The position numbers and the translations under genes were made by a program. Below the pieces are notes generated by a model that had not been told where the DNA came from, did no database searches, and saw only the letters and a program-made list of their open reading frames with translations. Below, in pieces: positions 18,416 to 25,975 of a stretch of 64,000 nt of DNA (its first letter is position 1; each line of letters starts with the position of its first letter). The DNA comes from Pedobacter sandarakinus (GTDB lineage Bacteria > Bacteroidota > Bacteroidia > Sphingobacteriales > Sphingobacteriaceae): positions 558,001-622,000 of the forward strand of contig NZ_JAPIVG010000002.1 in assembly GCF_026240095.1 (NCBI RefSeq). Reading direction: 5' to 3'.

Positions 18416-18464
18416 AATTTGTTAACTCCATGTTAATTCATCTGCACGTTAACGTTAACAAATT
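18416..18464. repeat. Inverted repeat with three GTTAAC units between H1-like gene and ppk1
   Basis: The arms AATTTGTTAAC (18416-18426) and GTTAACAAATT (18454-18464) are exact reverse complements, separated by 27 nt. GTTAAC occurs at 18421, 18448 and 18454. The right arm reaches into the stop codon of the H1-like gene and the left arm lies 50 nt upstream of the ppk1 start. It may be a 3' stabilising hairpin or a regulator site for ppk1. Confidence 0.55.
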
Positions 18465-19047
18465 ATTTTTTCGACTGTTTAGCAACGGTTTTATTTGCCG
18501 CCCTTGGTGCCTTTTCTGGTGCCAATGCCACAACTGCTTTCGCAACTGCTGTTTTCTTAACTTGAGCTACCTTTTTTGGGGCTTGCTGCTCTGTTTGTTT
18601 TTGCGACTTTGTTAATCTCGCCGAACTTTCTTTCACTTCATTTGCTGTTTTCTTAAGTGCACTTTCAGCTTTCTCGGCCGATGCAATTGCAGCGACTTTA
18701 ACACTCTGAACAACAGGCTTACCCTTAGCTATTGCTTTGTTCACTACCTTTTCTGCCTTATTGGCCGCCTTAGTAACAGGTGCAGTTGCTTGCTTTGGTT
18801 TCGCCTTTGGCTGGTGTAATATACCATCAATTTTATGACCAACATCTGCCTTAATTACGGTGAATTTCTTAGTAAGCTTTTTAGCCACTCGCTTACTTGC
18901 TTTGGCCACTTCTGTACTTATTTCAGATGCATCATGACCCAAACTCATAACCACATCTAGAAACTGTGCAGTTAGTGATTGTTCCAACTGTTTTTTTGCA
19001 TCCTTTTTCACCTCTTTTTTTTGAGATTTAGTCTTGGTGGTTTTCAT
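18463..19047 (-). CDS. Histone H1-like Lys/Ala-rich DNA-binding protein
   Basis: A 194-residue, strongly basic protein. Residues 1-85 hold a short ordered region (TAQFLDVVMSLGHDASEISTEV). From about 86 on the chain is low-complexity Lys/Ala/Val/Pro with many KK, KPK and AKA blocks, like the C-terminal tail of histone H1 and bacterial Hc1/AlgP-type proteins. Such proteins bind and compact DNA non-specifically. It is transcribed divergently from the YajQ gene, with 76 nt between the two starts. The function is inferred from composition alone; a ribosome- or polyP-associated basic protein is another option, the latter notable next to ppk1. Confidence 0.7.
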   Translation of the reverse strand: MKTTKTKSQKKEVKKDAKKQLEQSLTAQFLDVVMSLGHDASEISTEVAKASKRVAKKLTKKFTVIKADVGHKIDGILHQPKAKPKQATAPVTKAANKAEKVVNKAIAKGKPVVQSVKVAAIASAEKAESALKKTANEVKESSARLTKSQKQTEQQAPKKVAQVKKTAVAKAVVALAPEKAPRAANKTVAKQSKK

Positions 19048-19123
19048 ATAATTTTTCGTTTTTTTGTGAGATGGATTTATTTTCTATTAAATCTAGTTAA
19101 TTTTTTAATTTAAAGCTAAAAAC

Positions 19124-19615
19124 ATGCCGTCTTTTGATATTGTAAGTAAGGTTGATGCACAAACCCTTGATAATGCAATCAATAATGCTAAAAAAGAAAT
19201 TTTAAATCGTTTTGATTTTAACGGATCGAAAAGCACTATAGAACTGGATAAGAAAACAAATATCGTAACAATTTTAACCGAGGATGATATGCGTTTGAAA
19301 GCTATTGAAGGTGCTATTACTTCCAGGATGATGAAACAGAACATCGATCCGAAGAGCTTGGATTTCGGGAAAGAAAATATAGCATCGGGTAACATGATAA
19401 GAAAAGAAATTTCGATAAAGGAAGGATTGGACAAAGAAGCAGCAAAAAAAGTAGTTGCAAAAATTAAGGCAAGTGGCCTTAAAGTTCAGCCCGCTATTAT
19501 GGACGACCAAGTACGTGTAACCGCCAAAAAAATCGACGATCTGCAAGCCGTGATCAGTTTATGCAGATCAGAAGATTTTGATCAGCCGCTGCAGTTTATC
19601 AATATGAGAAATTAA
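19124..19615 (+). CDS. yajQ: YajQ-family nucleotide-binding protein
   Basis: A 163-residue protein matching the YajQ/UPF0234 family along its full length: PSFDIVSKVD at the N terminus, NRFDFNGSKSTIELD near 29-43, ASGLKVQPAIMDDQVRVTAKKIDDLQ near 121-146, and the C-terminal LQFINMRN. The fold is two ferredoxin-like domains. Members bind cyclic di-GMP in Xanthomonas and were earlier shown to bind nucleotides or nucleic acid; the role in Bacteroidota is not settled. It is a single-gene unit with its own terminator (19725-19757). Confidence 0.95.
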   Translation: MPSFDIVSKVDAQTLDNAINNAKKEILNRFDFNGSKSTIELDKKTNIVTILTEDDMRLKAIEGAITSRMMKQNIDPKSLDFGKENIASGNMIRKEISIKEGLDKEAAKKVVAKIKASGLKVQPAIMDDQVRVTAKKIDDLQAVISLCRSEDFDQPLQFINMRN

Positions 19616-19724
19616 CACCGTATATGATAGTTTGAATGGCTTATGATAAAAACTTTTTTTTTAAAACTTTTATCAGTATCATTCGTTATAAATAAACTTC
19701 ATAAATAGTTTGTTTGGTTTATTT

Positions 19725-19757
19725 GGGGCTTAAGGATTTAAGCCCCTTTCTCTTTCT
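19725..19757 (+). terminator. Intrinsic terminator of yajQ
   Basis: The stem GGGGCTTAA / TTAAGCCCC (19725-19733 and 19738-19746) has a 4-nt loop and is followed by TTTCTCTTTCT on the plus strand. It lies 109 nt beyond the yajQ stop. Confidence 0.85.
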
Positions 19758-19823
19758 AGAGCAATCAATAACAACGACAACATTCCTGGCACATAAAAAT
19801 ACCACAGGAACGCTGTTATAAAA

Positions 19824-19869
19824 CCAAAAAAGGTTAAACAAAACATACGCTATGTTCCATTTAACCTTT
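19824..19869 (-). terminator. Intrinsic terminator of the glutathione peroxidase gene
   Basis: The outer stem AAAGGTTAAA / TTTAACCTTT (19829-19838 and 19860-19869) encloses an inner AACATA-GCG-TATGTT hairpin. Read on the minus strand, it ends in CCTTTTTTGG. It starts about 52 nt past the peroxidase stop. Confidence 0.8.
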
Positions 19870-19921
19870 ATGAATTTATCGGTTTCTAAACTTTAATAAA
19901 GTTGCGACACCTGGCTTATAA

Positions 19922-20437
19922 CTACAAGTTTTTAACTATCGCCTCATCTAACGGCTTAGTTTTCGAGCGAAAACGGTGTACTAGCTCTCCTTTTTCATTA
20001 ATCAAGAATTTTTCGAAGTTCCAATTAATGTCTCCTTGCTCTTCCGTGTTGGTCTGCGAGGTAAGGTATTTGAAAAGCGGCGAAATGTCGCTTCCTTTTA
20101 CGCTACTTTTTTCGGCTAGCAAAAATGAAACATTGTATTTGCCAGTACAAAATTCTTTAATTTCCGCGTTGGTAGAAAATTCCTGACCGCCAAAGTTACC
20201 TGCTGGGAAACCAATTAAAACCACTTTGTTGCCATACTTTTGTTGAAGCTTTTCTAAATCTTCATACTGTGGGGTGTAACCACATTTCGAGGCAGTATTC
20301 ACAATCATGATTTTTTTGCCTTTAAATTTTGATAATTTAATTTCTTTACCATCAATGGTTTTGAAACTGAAATCGTAAACGTTTTTCGGTGGACTGGAAA
20401 CCAAAAAGTTTAATAGAATTAGAATTGTGCTGATCAT
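19922..20437 (-). CDS. Glutathione peroxidase family protein (Cys type, exported)
   Basis: A 171-residue thioredoxin-fold peroxidase. The N terminus MISTILILLNFLVSS looks like a short signal peptide, so a periplasmic location is likely. The peroxidatic site is VNTASKCGYTPQYE with Cys52. The Gln of the triad is in FPAGNFGGQE (Gln85), and the Trp/Asn in INWNFEKFLI. Cys97 (KEFCTGKY) is well placed as the resolving Cys of thioredoxin-dependent GPx. The usual Cys of FPCNQF is Ala here, as in many bacterial homologues. It reduces H2O2 and lipid hydroperoxides. It is monocistronic and divergent from the serine hydrolase gene. Confidence 0.93.
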   Translation of the reverse strand: MISTILILLNFLVSSPPKNVYDFSFKTIDGKEIKLSKFKGKKIMIVNTASKCGYTPQYEDLEKLQQKYGNKVVLIGFPAGNFGGQEFSTNAEIKEFCTGKYNVSFLLAEKSSVKGSDISPLFKYLTSQTNTEEQGDINWNFEKFLINEKGELVHRFRSKTKPLDEAIVKNL

Positions 20438-20752
20438 CGCTGTGTTTTTTGTTTTGTATATACGAATATAGGTACAAATAGTTTTCTCAGTTAGGTTTTC
20501 AGTGTAATAAATTTGTAAGGTGTTAGCTTTAGGCTTAACTGCACAACCATTATTTACAAAAATGGACTGTAAGTAAGAAATAAAGTATCATGTCGGTCGT
20601 ATTAGCTGTACCTAAATAACTAGTCGTTTTTGACTAAAAAAATTTTCAGTTGATAAAAGGCAACACATTTCGATACGAAAAATGGCGAAAAAATAATATC
20701 GATTAAACCTCAAATACTGAAACAAGTCTCAGAGGTACAAACTAAACAACTA
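20438..20752. promoter_or_regulatory. Divergent promoter region, gpx / serine hydrolase
   Basis: This 315-bp region has no ORF. TAAATTTG at 20508-20515 matches the Bacteroidota -7 consensus TAnnTTTG on the plus strand, but it lies about 240 nt before the serine hydrolase start and has no clear -33 TTG partner. It is a candidate only. No operator-like repeat stands out apart from a 5-bp TAGTC/GACTA stem near 20622. Confidence 0.3.
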
Positions 20753-21829
20753 ATGATGAAACGTATACTTCTTTTATTCGCTGTATTGGCAGTTTTTTTT
20801 CAAGGATGTAAAAAAGGAAATTCTGGAGAACCAACTGGACCAGAAATGCCAATGTATTTTCCGGGAAATGTTGGAACGGAATGGGAAACACAGTCGATGG
20901 CTAGCTTAGGCTGGAATCAAAACGCACTTACAGATCTTCGGAACTACCTCACAGCAAAAAACACAAAGTCGTTTATGATTCTGGTGAATGGTAGAATTGT
21001 AATGGAAGAATATTACAACGGGCATAGCGCCAGTGCCACCTGGCAGTGGAACAGTGCGGGAAAAACTTTAGCGGCCGCTGTAACAGGAATTGCAGAACAA
21101 GAAGGCTTATTAACTATAGCTGATCAAGCATCACAATACCTGGGCAAAGGTTGGACCAGTGCACCTTTAGCAAAGGAAAACCTTATTTCTGTGCGCAACC
21201 TGTTAACGATGACCTCTGGACTGAGTGAAGAAAATGATTTGGTGATTAAGGCTAATCTAACCTATGTAGCCGATGCAGGAAGCCGTTGGGCTTATGCAAA
21301 TGTATTTCAGAAATTGATGGATGTTGTGGCAGCAGCCAGTAAACAACCTTTTGAAACATACTTTAATGCCAAGCTAAAAAATAAAATAGGCATGGATGGC
21401 TATTGGAGCGACGGCGTTATTTTTAACATATATAATAGTAATACCCGAAGTATGGCACGGTTTGGGTTATTGGCACTAAATAAAGGCAAATGGGGCAATG
21501 AGCAAATTATCAATGAGGCTTACTTTAAACAGTGCATAAGCACCTCTCAAAAAATTAATCCATCATATGGTTATCTATGGTGGTTGAATGGAAAAAGCAG
21601 CTATATGGTTCCTGGAAGCCAGAGTGTTTTTCCTGGCAGCCTAGTTTCAAATGCGCCAAGCGATATGTATGCTGCCATGGGTGCTTCAGACCAGCGCATT
21701 TACGTTATACCAAGCCGGAACATGGTTGTAGTAAGAATGGGTAACGCATCTGATCTGGCTAACCCCCAGTTTGCCGTTTCTGGATTTGATAATGCGCTTT
21801 GGCAAAAAATTAATGCAGTAATCAACTAG
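20753..21829 (+). CDS. Serine hydrolase lipoprotein, class C beta-lactamase/PBP fold
   Basis: A 358-residue protein with lipobox FFQGC (Cys19), so it is anchored in a membrane facing the periplasm or the surface. The active-site motifs of the beta-lactamase/transpeptidase-like fold are SAGK (Ser101-Lys104) and YAN (Tyr181-Asn183). The C-terminal region contains MGASDQRIYVIPSRNMVVVRMG, the usual last strands, in place of a canonical KTG triad. These proteins act as esterases, D-aminopeptidases or DD-peptidases; substrate and role are unknown. True beta-lactamase activity is unlikely because the third motif is not canonical. The start could equally be the second ATG, three bases on. Confidence 0.85.
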   Translation: MMKRILLLFAVLAVFFQGCKKGNSGEPTGPEMPMYFPGNVGTEWETQSMASLGWNQNALTDLRNYLTAKNTKSFMILVNGRIVMEEYYNGHSASATWQWNSAGKTLAAAVTGIAEQEGLLTIADQASQYLGKGWTSAPLAKENLISVRNLLTMTSGLSEENDLVIKANLTYVADAGSRWAYANVFQKLMDVVAAASKQPFETYFNAKLKNKIGMDGYWSDGVIFNIYNSNTRSMARFGLLALNKGKWGNEQIINEAYFKQCISTSQKINPSYGYLWWLNGKSSYMVPGSQSVFPGSLVSNAPSDMYAAMGASDQRIYVIPSRNMVVVRMGNASDLANPQFAVSGFDNALWQKINAVIN

Positions 21830-22198
21830 TGCATATCTAAACATAATAATCACTCCATGGAGAAGCGACAAGCTCCTAACGATAAATTTTGACCTATTGC
21901 TTTTGGCAATGCTAATATGTGAACAAATTGGCCACCTAAACCCGAGCGAAGTGGAAAACCCGGAAACCGAGGAACGAGGTTGAGGATTTGAAACGAAAAG
22001 CGGGGCTAAACGTAACGGCTGGAACACTGCAATTGCTTTCCAAAAAATAAAAGCTATATAAACCAAGCATTTAAATGAATCTGGCTCAAAAAACTGACCA
22101 CAATTATTTAATATTTTCAAAAAAAAATTGTATTAAATATTACTAAGTTTTGGATTTATATTTTAATTATAGCTTTATTTGCACAAAATCGTTATTTC
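21830..22198. other. Intergenic region before topA with a dispersed-repeat copy
   Basis: This 369-bp stretch has no credible gene. Its middle (about 21951-22052) carries a GC-richer segment, ending in an AATTGCTTTCC motif, that recurs in degenerate form near 34272-34333. The last 100 bp are AT-rich and should contain the topA promoter. A 144-codon minus-strand frame across the area reads through this repeat and the end of the serine hydrolase gene and is not convincing. Confidence 0.5.
21990..22052. repeat. Dispersed repeat element, copy 1
   Basis: This is a GC-richer block with the layout TGAAACGA...GC.GG.CT...ATTGCTTTCCAAAAAAT. The final 17 bases (22032-22048) are identical to 34313-34329, and the preceding TGAAACGA is also shared with the second copy. 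Both lie just beyond the end of a gene. It is probably a REP-like intergenic element of this genome. Confidence 0.5.
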
Positions 22199-24763
22199 AT
22201 GGCCAAAAATTTATTAATCGTAGAGTCACCCGCAAAAGCTAAAACTATAGAAGGATACCTGGGCAAAGATTTTTTAGTAAAATCTAGCTACGGGCACATC
22301 CGCGATTTAGCCAAGGGAGATATGGCGATTGATATCGAAAACGATTTTGCTCAAAAATATGAGGTTCCGGCTGATAAAAAAGCATTGGTTGCCGAACTTA
22401 AGAAGTTAGCAAAAGATGCAGAGATGGTATGGCTAGCATCCGATGAAGACCGTGAGGGGGAAGCAATTTCATGGCACCTTTTTGAGACACTTGGATTAAA
22501 AAATGAAAAAACCAAACGGATTGTTTTTCATGAGATTACCAAACCGGCGATACTTAAAGCTATAGATAGTCCGAGAACAATTGATTATAATTTAGTAAAT
22601 GCACAACAAGCTCGCCGCGTTTTAGATAGATTGGTTGGTTTTGAGCTCTCTCCTGTGCTTTGGAAAAAAGTGAAACCATCGCTCTCTGCTGGCAGAGTAC
22701 AATCTGTTGCGGTGAGATTAATTGTTGACAGAGAAAGAGAAGTGCAACAATTTAACGCAAGCGCTGCATTTAAAATAACGGCACAATTCTCTACTGGAAA
22801 GGGCAAGGAAGTTGTTAAGGCAGAACTGCCGCACCGTTTTGAAAGCGAAGCAGATGCTGAGCAGTTTCTGCAAGATTGTGCTTCGGGCGAATTTGCGATT
22901 ACAAGCTTAGAAACAAAGCCAGCAAAGAGAAATCCAGCTGCACCATTCACTACCTCTACCCTGCAACAAGAAGCATCGAGGAAGTTAGGTTTTCCTGTAG
23001 CAAGGACCATGCAAGTTGCACAAAGACTTTACGAAGCAGGTAAGATTACTTACATGAGAACCGATTCTGTAAACTTATCTGAAACGGCTTTAAACGCAGC
23101 AGCTGCAGAGATAAAATCGGCCTATGGTGAGCAATACCACCAACAGCGGGTGTACAGGACAAAATCTGCCGGTGCCCAGGAAGCACACGAAGCCATTCGC
23201 CCAACTTATTTCGACAAGCATACAGTAGATGGCGACATTTCGGAGCGACGACTGTATGATTTAATTTGGAAACGGTCTATCGCATCGCAGATGAGTGAGG
23301 CTTTATTTGAAAAAACCACTGCTCAAATTACCCCTTCTACCAGAAAGGAACATTTAGTTGCTGAAGGCGAGGTTTTAAAATTTGATGGATTTTTAAAGGT
23401 ATACCTCGAATCTACCGATGAGGAGGATGGTGAAGAGAAAGAAGGCGGATCTATTTTGCCACCACTAGCTAAAGGACAAGTGCTATTGTTAAAAGAAATG
23501 TTGGCAACGGAAAGATTTTCTCGTCCGCCGGCAAGATATACAGAAGCCAGTTTAGTGAAGAAATTAGAAGAACTGGGTATTGGCCGCCCATCTACCTACG
23601 CTCCTACTATTTCTACGGTACAGAACAGAGGTTACGTGGTTAAGGAAGATCGGGATGGTAAGCAGCGTCAGTTTAAATCATTTATCCTGGCAAATGGAAA
23701 AGTATCAACAGCAGATAAAACGGAAATTACCGGGGCGGAAAAGCAAAAACTCTTCCCCACAGATATCGGTGAAGTAGTAAATGATTTCTTGGTTGAACAC
23801 TTTAAAGGCATTATCGATTTTAACTTCACAGCCAAGGTAGAGAAGGAATTTGATGAGATTGCGCAAGGCTTGCAAGAATGGACGAAGATGCTGCATGCTT
23901 TTTATAATCCATTTCATGCAGAGGTAGAAACCACTTTAGAAACTGCAGAACGTGCAACTGGCGAACGTCTATTAGGTACAGACCCCGCCAGCGGTAAAAA
24001 TGTATATACTAAGGTAGGGAAATTTGGGCCTTTGGTTCAAATTGGTGAATTAGATGAAGAAGAAAAACCGAAATACGCCAGTTTAATGCGTAATCAATCG
24101 GTGGCTACGATCACTTTGGATGATGCGCTTGAATTATTTAAACTCCCCTTTACTTTACCAGATTTCGAAGGAAAAGAAGTTCTCGTTGGCGTGGGGCGTT
24201 TTGGCCCATACGTTAAATGGGGTGAGGCATTTATCTCGTTACCAAAGAATGAAGAGCCCCTCTCTGTTACCTATGAGCGGGCAGTGCAAATCATTCAGGA
24301 AAAGATGGATGCTGATGCGCCCATCGCCTACTATGAAGGATTGGGAGTTACAAAGGGCAAAGGCCGTTTTGGTCCCTTTATTAAATGGAATGACTTGTTT
24401 ATCAACATCCCTGCAAAAGGTTACGATTTCGACAACTTGACGCAAAGCGATATTGAGACTTTGATCGGAAAGAAGGTTGAAAAAGAGGCTAACCGCTACA
24501 TTAAAACTTGGGAAGCCGAGAAAATATCTATCGAAAACGGCCGTTGGGGACCATTTATTCGTTTCGGAAAGTTAATGTTGAAGTTGCGCAATAATGAAAC
24601 TACCAAACAAAAATATACACCGGAAGAATTGGCAGATATTGATTTGGAAGTAGTTAAGAAAATGATTGTTGAGCAAGTTCCAAATGCTTTTGAAACCAAG
24701 AAAAAGGCACCCGCAAAAAAGAAAGCGCCTACAAAAAAAGCTACTGCTGCCAAGAAAAAATAA
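22199..24763 (+). CDS. topA: DNA topoisomerase I
   Basis: An 854-residue type IA topoisomerase. The TOPRIM domain starts at residue 1 (KNLLIVESPAKAKTIEGYLG) and has WLASDEDREGEAISWHL near 80-97 with the metal-binding acidic residues. The catalytic Tyr is in ITYMRTDSVNLS (about Tyr285), and ARYTEASLVKKLEELGIGRPSTYAP lies near 450. Instead of zinc fingers the C terminus has four Topo_C-type repeats (KFGPLVQIG, RFGPYVKWG, RFGPFIKWN, RWGPFIRFG). It ends in a Lys/Ala tail from about 834 that probably binds DNA or RNA polymerase. It relaxes negative supercoils and is essential in most bacteria. Confidence 0.97.
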   Translation: MAKNLLIVESPAKAKTIEGYLGKDFLVKSSYGHIRDLAKGDMAIDIENDFAQKYEVPADKKALVAELKKLAKDAEMVWLASDEDREGEAISWHLFETLGLKNEKTKRIVFHEITKPAILKAIDSPRTIDYNLVNAQQARRVLDRLVGFELSPVLWKKVKPSLSAGRVQSVAVRLIVDREREVQQFNASAAFKITAQFSTGKGKEVVKAELPHRFESEADAEQFLQDCASGEFAITSLETKPAKRNPAAPFTTSTLQQEASRKLGFPVARTMQVAQRLYEAGKITYMRTDSVNLSETALNAAAAEIKSAYGEQYHQQRVYRTKSAGAQEAHEAIRPTYFDKHTVDGDISERRLYDLIWKRSIASQMSEALFEKTTAQITPSTRKEHLVAEGEVLKFDGFLKVYLESTDEEDGEEKEGGSILPPLAKGQVLLLKEMLATERFSRPPARYTEASLVKKLEELGIGRPSTYAPTISTVQNRGYVVKEDRDGKQRQFKSFILANGKVSTADKTEITGAEKQKLFPTDIGEVVNDFLVEHFKGIIDFNFTAKVEKEFDEIAQGLQEWTKMLHAFYNPFHAEVETTLETAERATGERLLGTDPASGKNVYTKVGKFGPLVQIGELDEEEKPKYASLMRNQSVATITLDDALELFKLPFTLPDFEGKEVLVGVGRFGPYVKWGEAFISLPKNEEPLSVTYERAVQIIQEKMDADAPIAYYEGLGVTKGKGRFGPFIKWNDLFINIPAKGYDFDNLTQSDIETLIGKKVEKEANRYIKTWEAEKISIENGRWGPFIRFGKLMLKLRNNETTKQKYTPEELADIDLEVVKKMIVEQVPNAFETKKKAPAKKKAPTKKATAAKKK

Positions 24764-24835
24764 GTACAATGCATTTCAATAGCGAGATAACCGTTGTATT
24801 AAAAGAAGCGTTAGTTAAAAGTTAATTTATTAAAA

Positions 24836-25240
24836 TTGAAAGCAGATTTACCGGCAAATACAGTTGAAGATATCGCAATGGCGGTTGTTTTAATGGGCGA
24901 AACTCCAGAAGTGAAAAACTGGACAGTGTACATTGTTAACCTAAAAAACGAACCCATTACAAATGTCTTAATCAGTTCGAAAGGTTATGGGGAAAAAGAT
25001 GGTAAGCAAGTTAAAACCTCTGTCTTAAGGCATTTTATCGGCGATATGGCAGCGAATGACTTCAAGGGTGTAGAATCTATTGATCCCGAAGTTTTCGGCT
25101 TAACGAATGAATATTGGTTAAGTTATTATATAGGCACTACGATTTACGACAAAAAATTTATCTTTTTGCCAGAAAGCATTGTTGATGAGAACTTGATGAA
25201 GATCCCGTTGGTAAATAGACCCGGCGTAATGATTAAGTAA
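24836..25240 (+). CDS. Conserved hypothetical protein, 134 residues
   Basis: The frame opens with a TTG codon at 24836 (KADLPANTVEDIAMAVV), 72 nt after topA on the same strand. The first ATG would be at 24878 and would remove what looks like conserved sequence, so the TTG start is preferred. The sequence is soluble, with alternating strand-like segments (VYIVNLKNEPITNVLISSKGYG; KKFIFLPESI) and no signal peptide or membrane segment. The style matches small conserved Bacteroidota cytosolic proteins of unknown function. I do not recognise a named domain. It may be co-transcribed with topA. Confidence 0.7.
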   Translation: MKADLPANTVEDIAMAVVLMGETPEVKNWTVYIVNLKNEPITNVLISSKGYGEKDGKQVKTSVLRHFIGDMAANDFKGVESIDPEVFGLTNEYWLSYYIGTTIYDKKFIFLPESIVDENLMKIPLVNRPGVMIK

Positions 25241-25296
25241 TCTATTATTTTAACTCCTGCATCTCGGTATGCTGGCAGAGTTATCTTCAATAAGAG

Positions 25297-25719
25297 TTAT
25301 GGTAATTTTACGGCTTGCCTACCAAGCAGCTTCCAGCTGTTTTTTTCCTTCGTAAAAATGAGTAAAATATATAATCTTACATTACCGGGGATATTTCTAT
25401 CATTTGTTTTGGCAAGCAAGGTATGTCTAACCAAGGCAGTGTTATTTTCAATAGTTACCTTTTGATCACTCAGCTCAATATCCACGAAATCAGATTCTCC
25501 AGATAGTAGCGAATGCATAAACTCCTGTTTATTTTGAACTTTGCCGCTAGAATGCCCATAACTCAATTGATTTGAGATAAGCTTATTTAATGCCAAACTA
25601 TCCGGCAGGATCATTAATTGCTTTAGCTTGCTTACGGTTGTTTCTACTTCTACCATTTGTGCAAATGAAAAGTTAGCGAGCATTAAAAAAATAGAAACTA
25701 AGATAATTTTCCTGATCAT
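25297..25719 (-). CDS. Exported DUF4440/SnoaL-like (NTF2-fold) protein
   Basis: A 140-residue protein with signal peptide MIRKIILVSIFLMLANFSFAQ. The mature part has the NTF2-like layout: an N-terminal helix followed by LSYGHSSGKVQNKQEFMHSL, then curved beta strands (VTIENNTALVRHTLLAK, YILLIFTKEKNSWKLLGRQAVKL). The ending xWKLLxRQAV is typical of DUF4440 proteins, which are ligand-binding or enzymatic folds mostly of unknown role. It stands alone between topA and the alpha-2-macroglobulin gene, convergent with the 134-residue ORF. Confidence 0.78.
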   Translation of the reverse strand: MIRKIILVSIFLMLANFSFAQMVEVETTVSKLKQLMILPDSLALNKLISNQLSYGHSSGKVQNKQEFMHSLLSGESDFVDIELSDQKVTIENNTALVRHTLLAKTNDRNIPGNVRLYILLIFTKEKNSWKLLGRQAVKLP

Positions 25720-25975
25720 TTTTATAGAGATGGCTAGACTATGTAAACTTATTCAATTCAGATCAAAGCAGCAAATCTGTCGTATCAATTTTCAGTTTAT
25801 GTAACGCTAACTGAGGATGTAAACGGATGATAAACCTACCCTCCTTGCTAGTCGAAACCATAAATATGGGGCATCAAGAGCAATTGGAAGCACTAACATA
25901 AATAACTTTTCAACATCATGTATTTTGATGAGAAATTTACTTACTTTTCTAGTACAACCAACCACAATTTCTAAA

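Larger units (their letters stand above)
19616..19921. other. Convergent intergenic region with two terminators
   Basis: This 306-bp stretch between the 3' ends of yajQ (+) and the glutathione peroxidase gene (-) has no ORF. It holds one intrinsic terminator for each strand (listed separately). There is also a weaker 8-bp stem TGATAAAA/TTTTATCA at 19644-19675 around a T/A-rich loop, nearer the yajQ stop. Confidence 0.6.

Noticed and set aside
20753..21829. Serine hydrolase as a resistance beta-lactamase
   Set aside because: It has SxxK and YxN but no clear KTG-type third motif and is a lipoprotein of the broad PBP-like family.
21686..22120. 144-codon minus-strand ORF after the serine hydrolase gene
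   Set aside because: It overlaps the coding end of the serine hydrolase and reads through a dispersed repeat; no domain-like pattern.
25925..25975. Start of the alpha-2-macroglobulin at 25925 (TTG) or 25928 (ATG)
   Set aside because: These add residues that do not look like a leader; the near-match TATTTTG at 25921 could itself be a promoter element. Kept only as alternatives.
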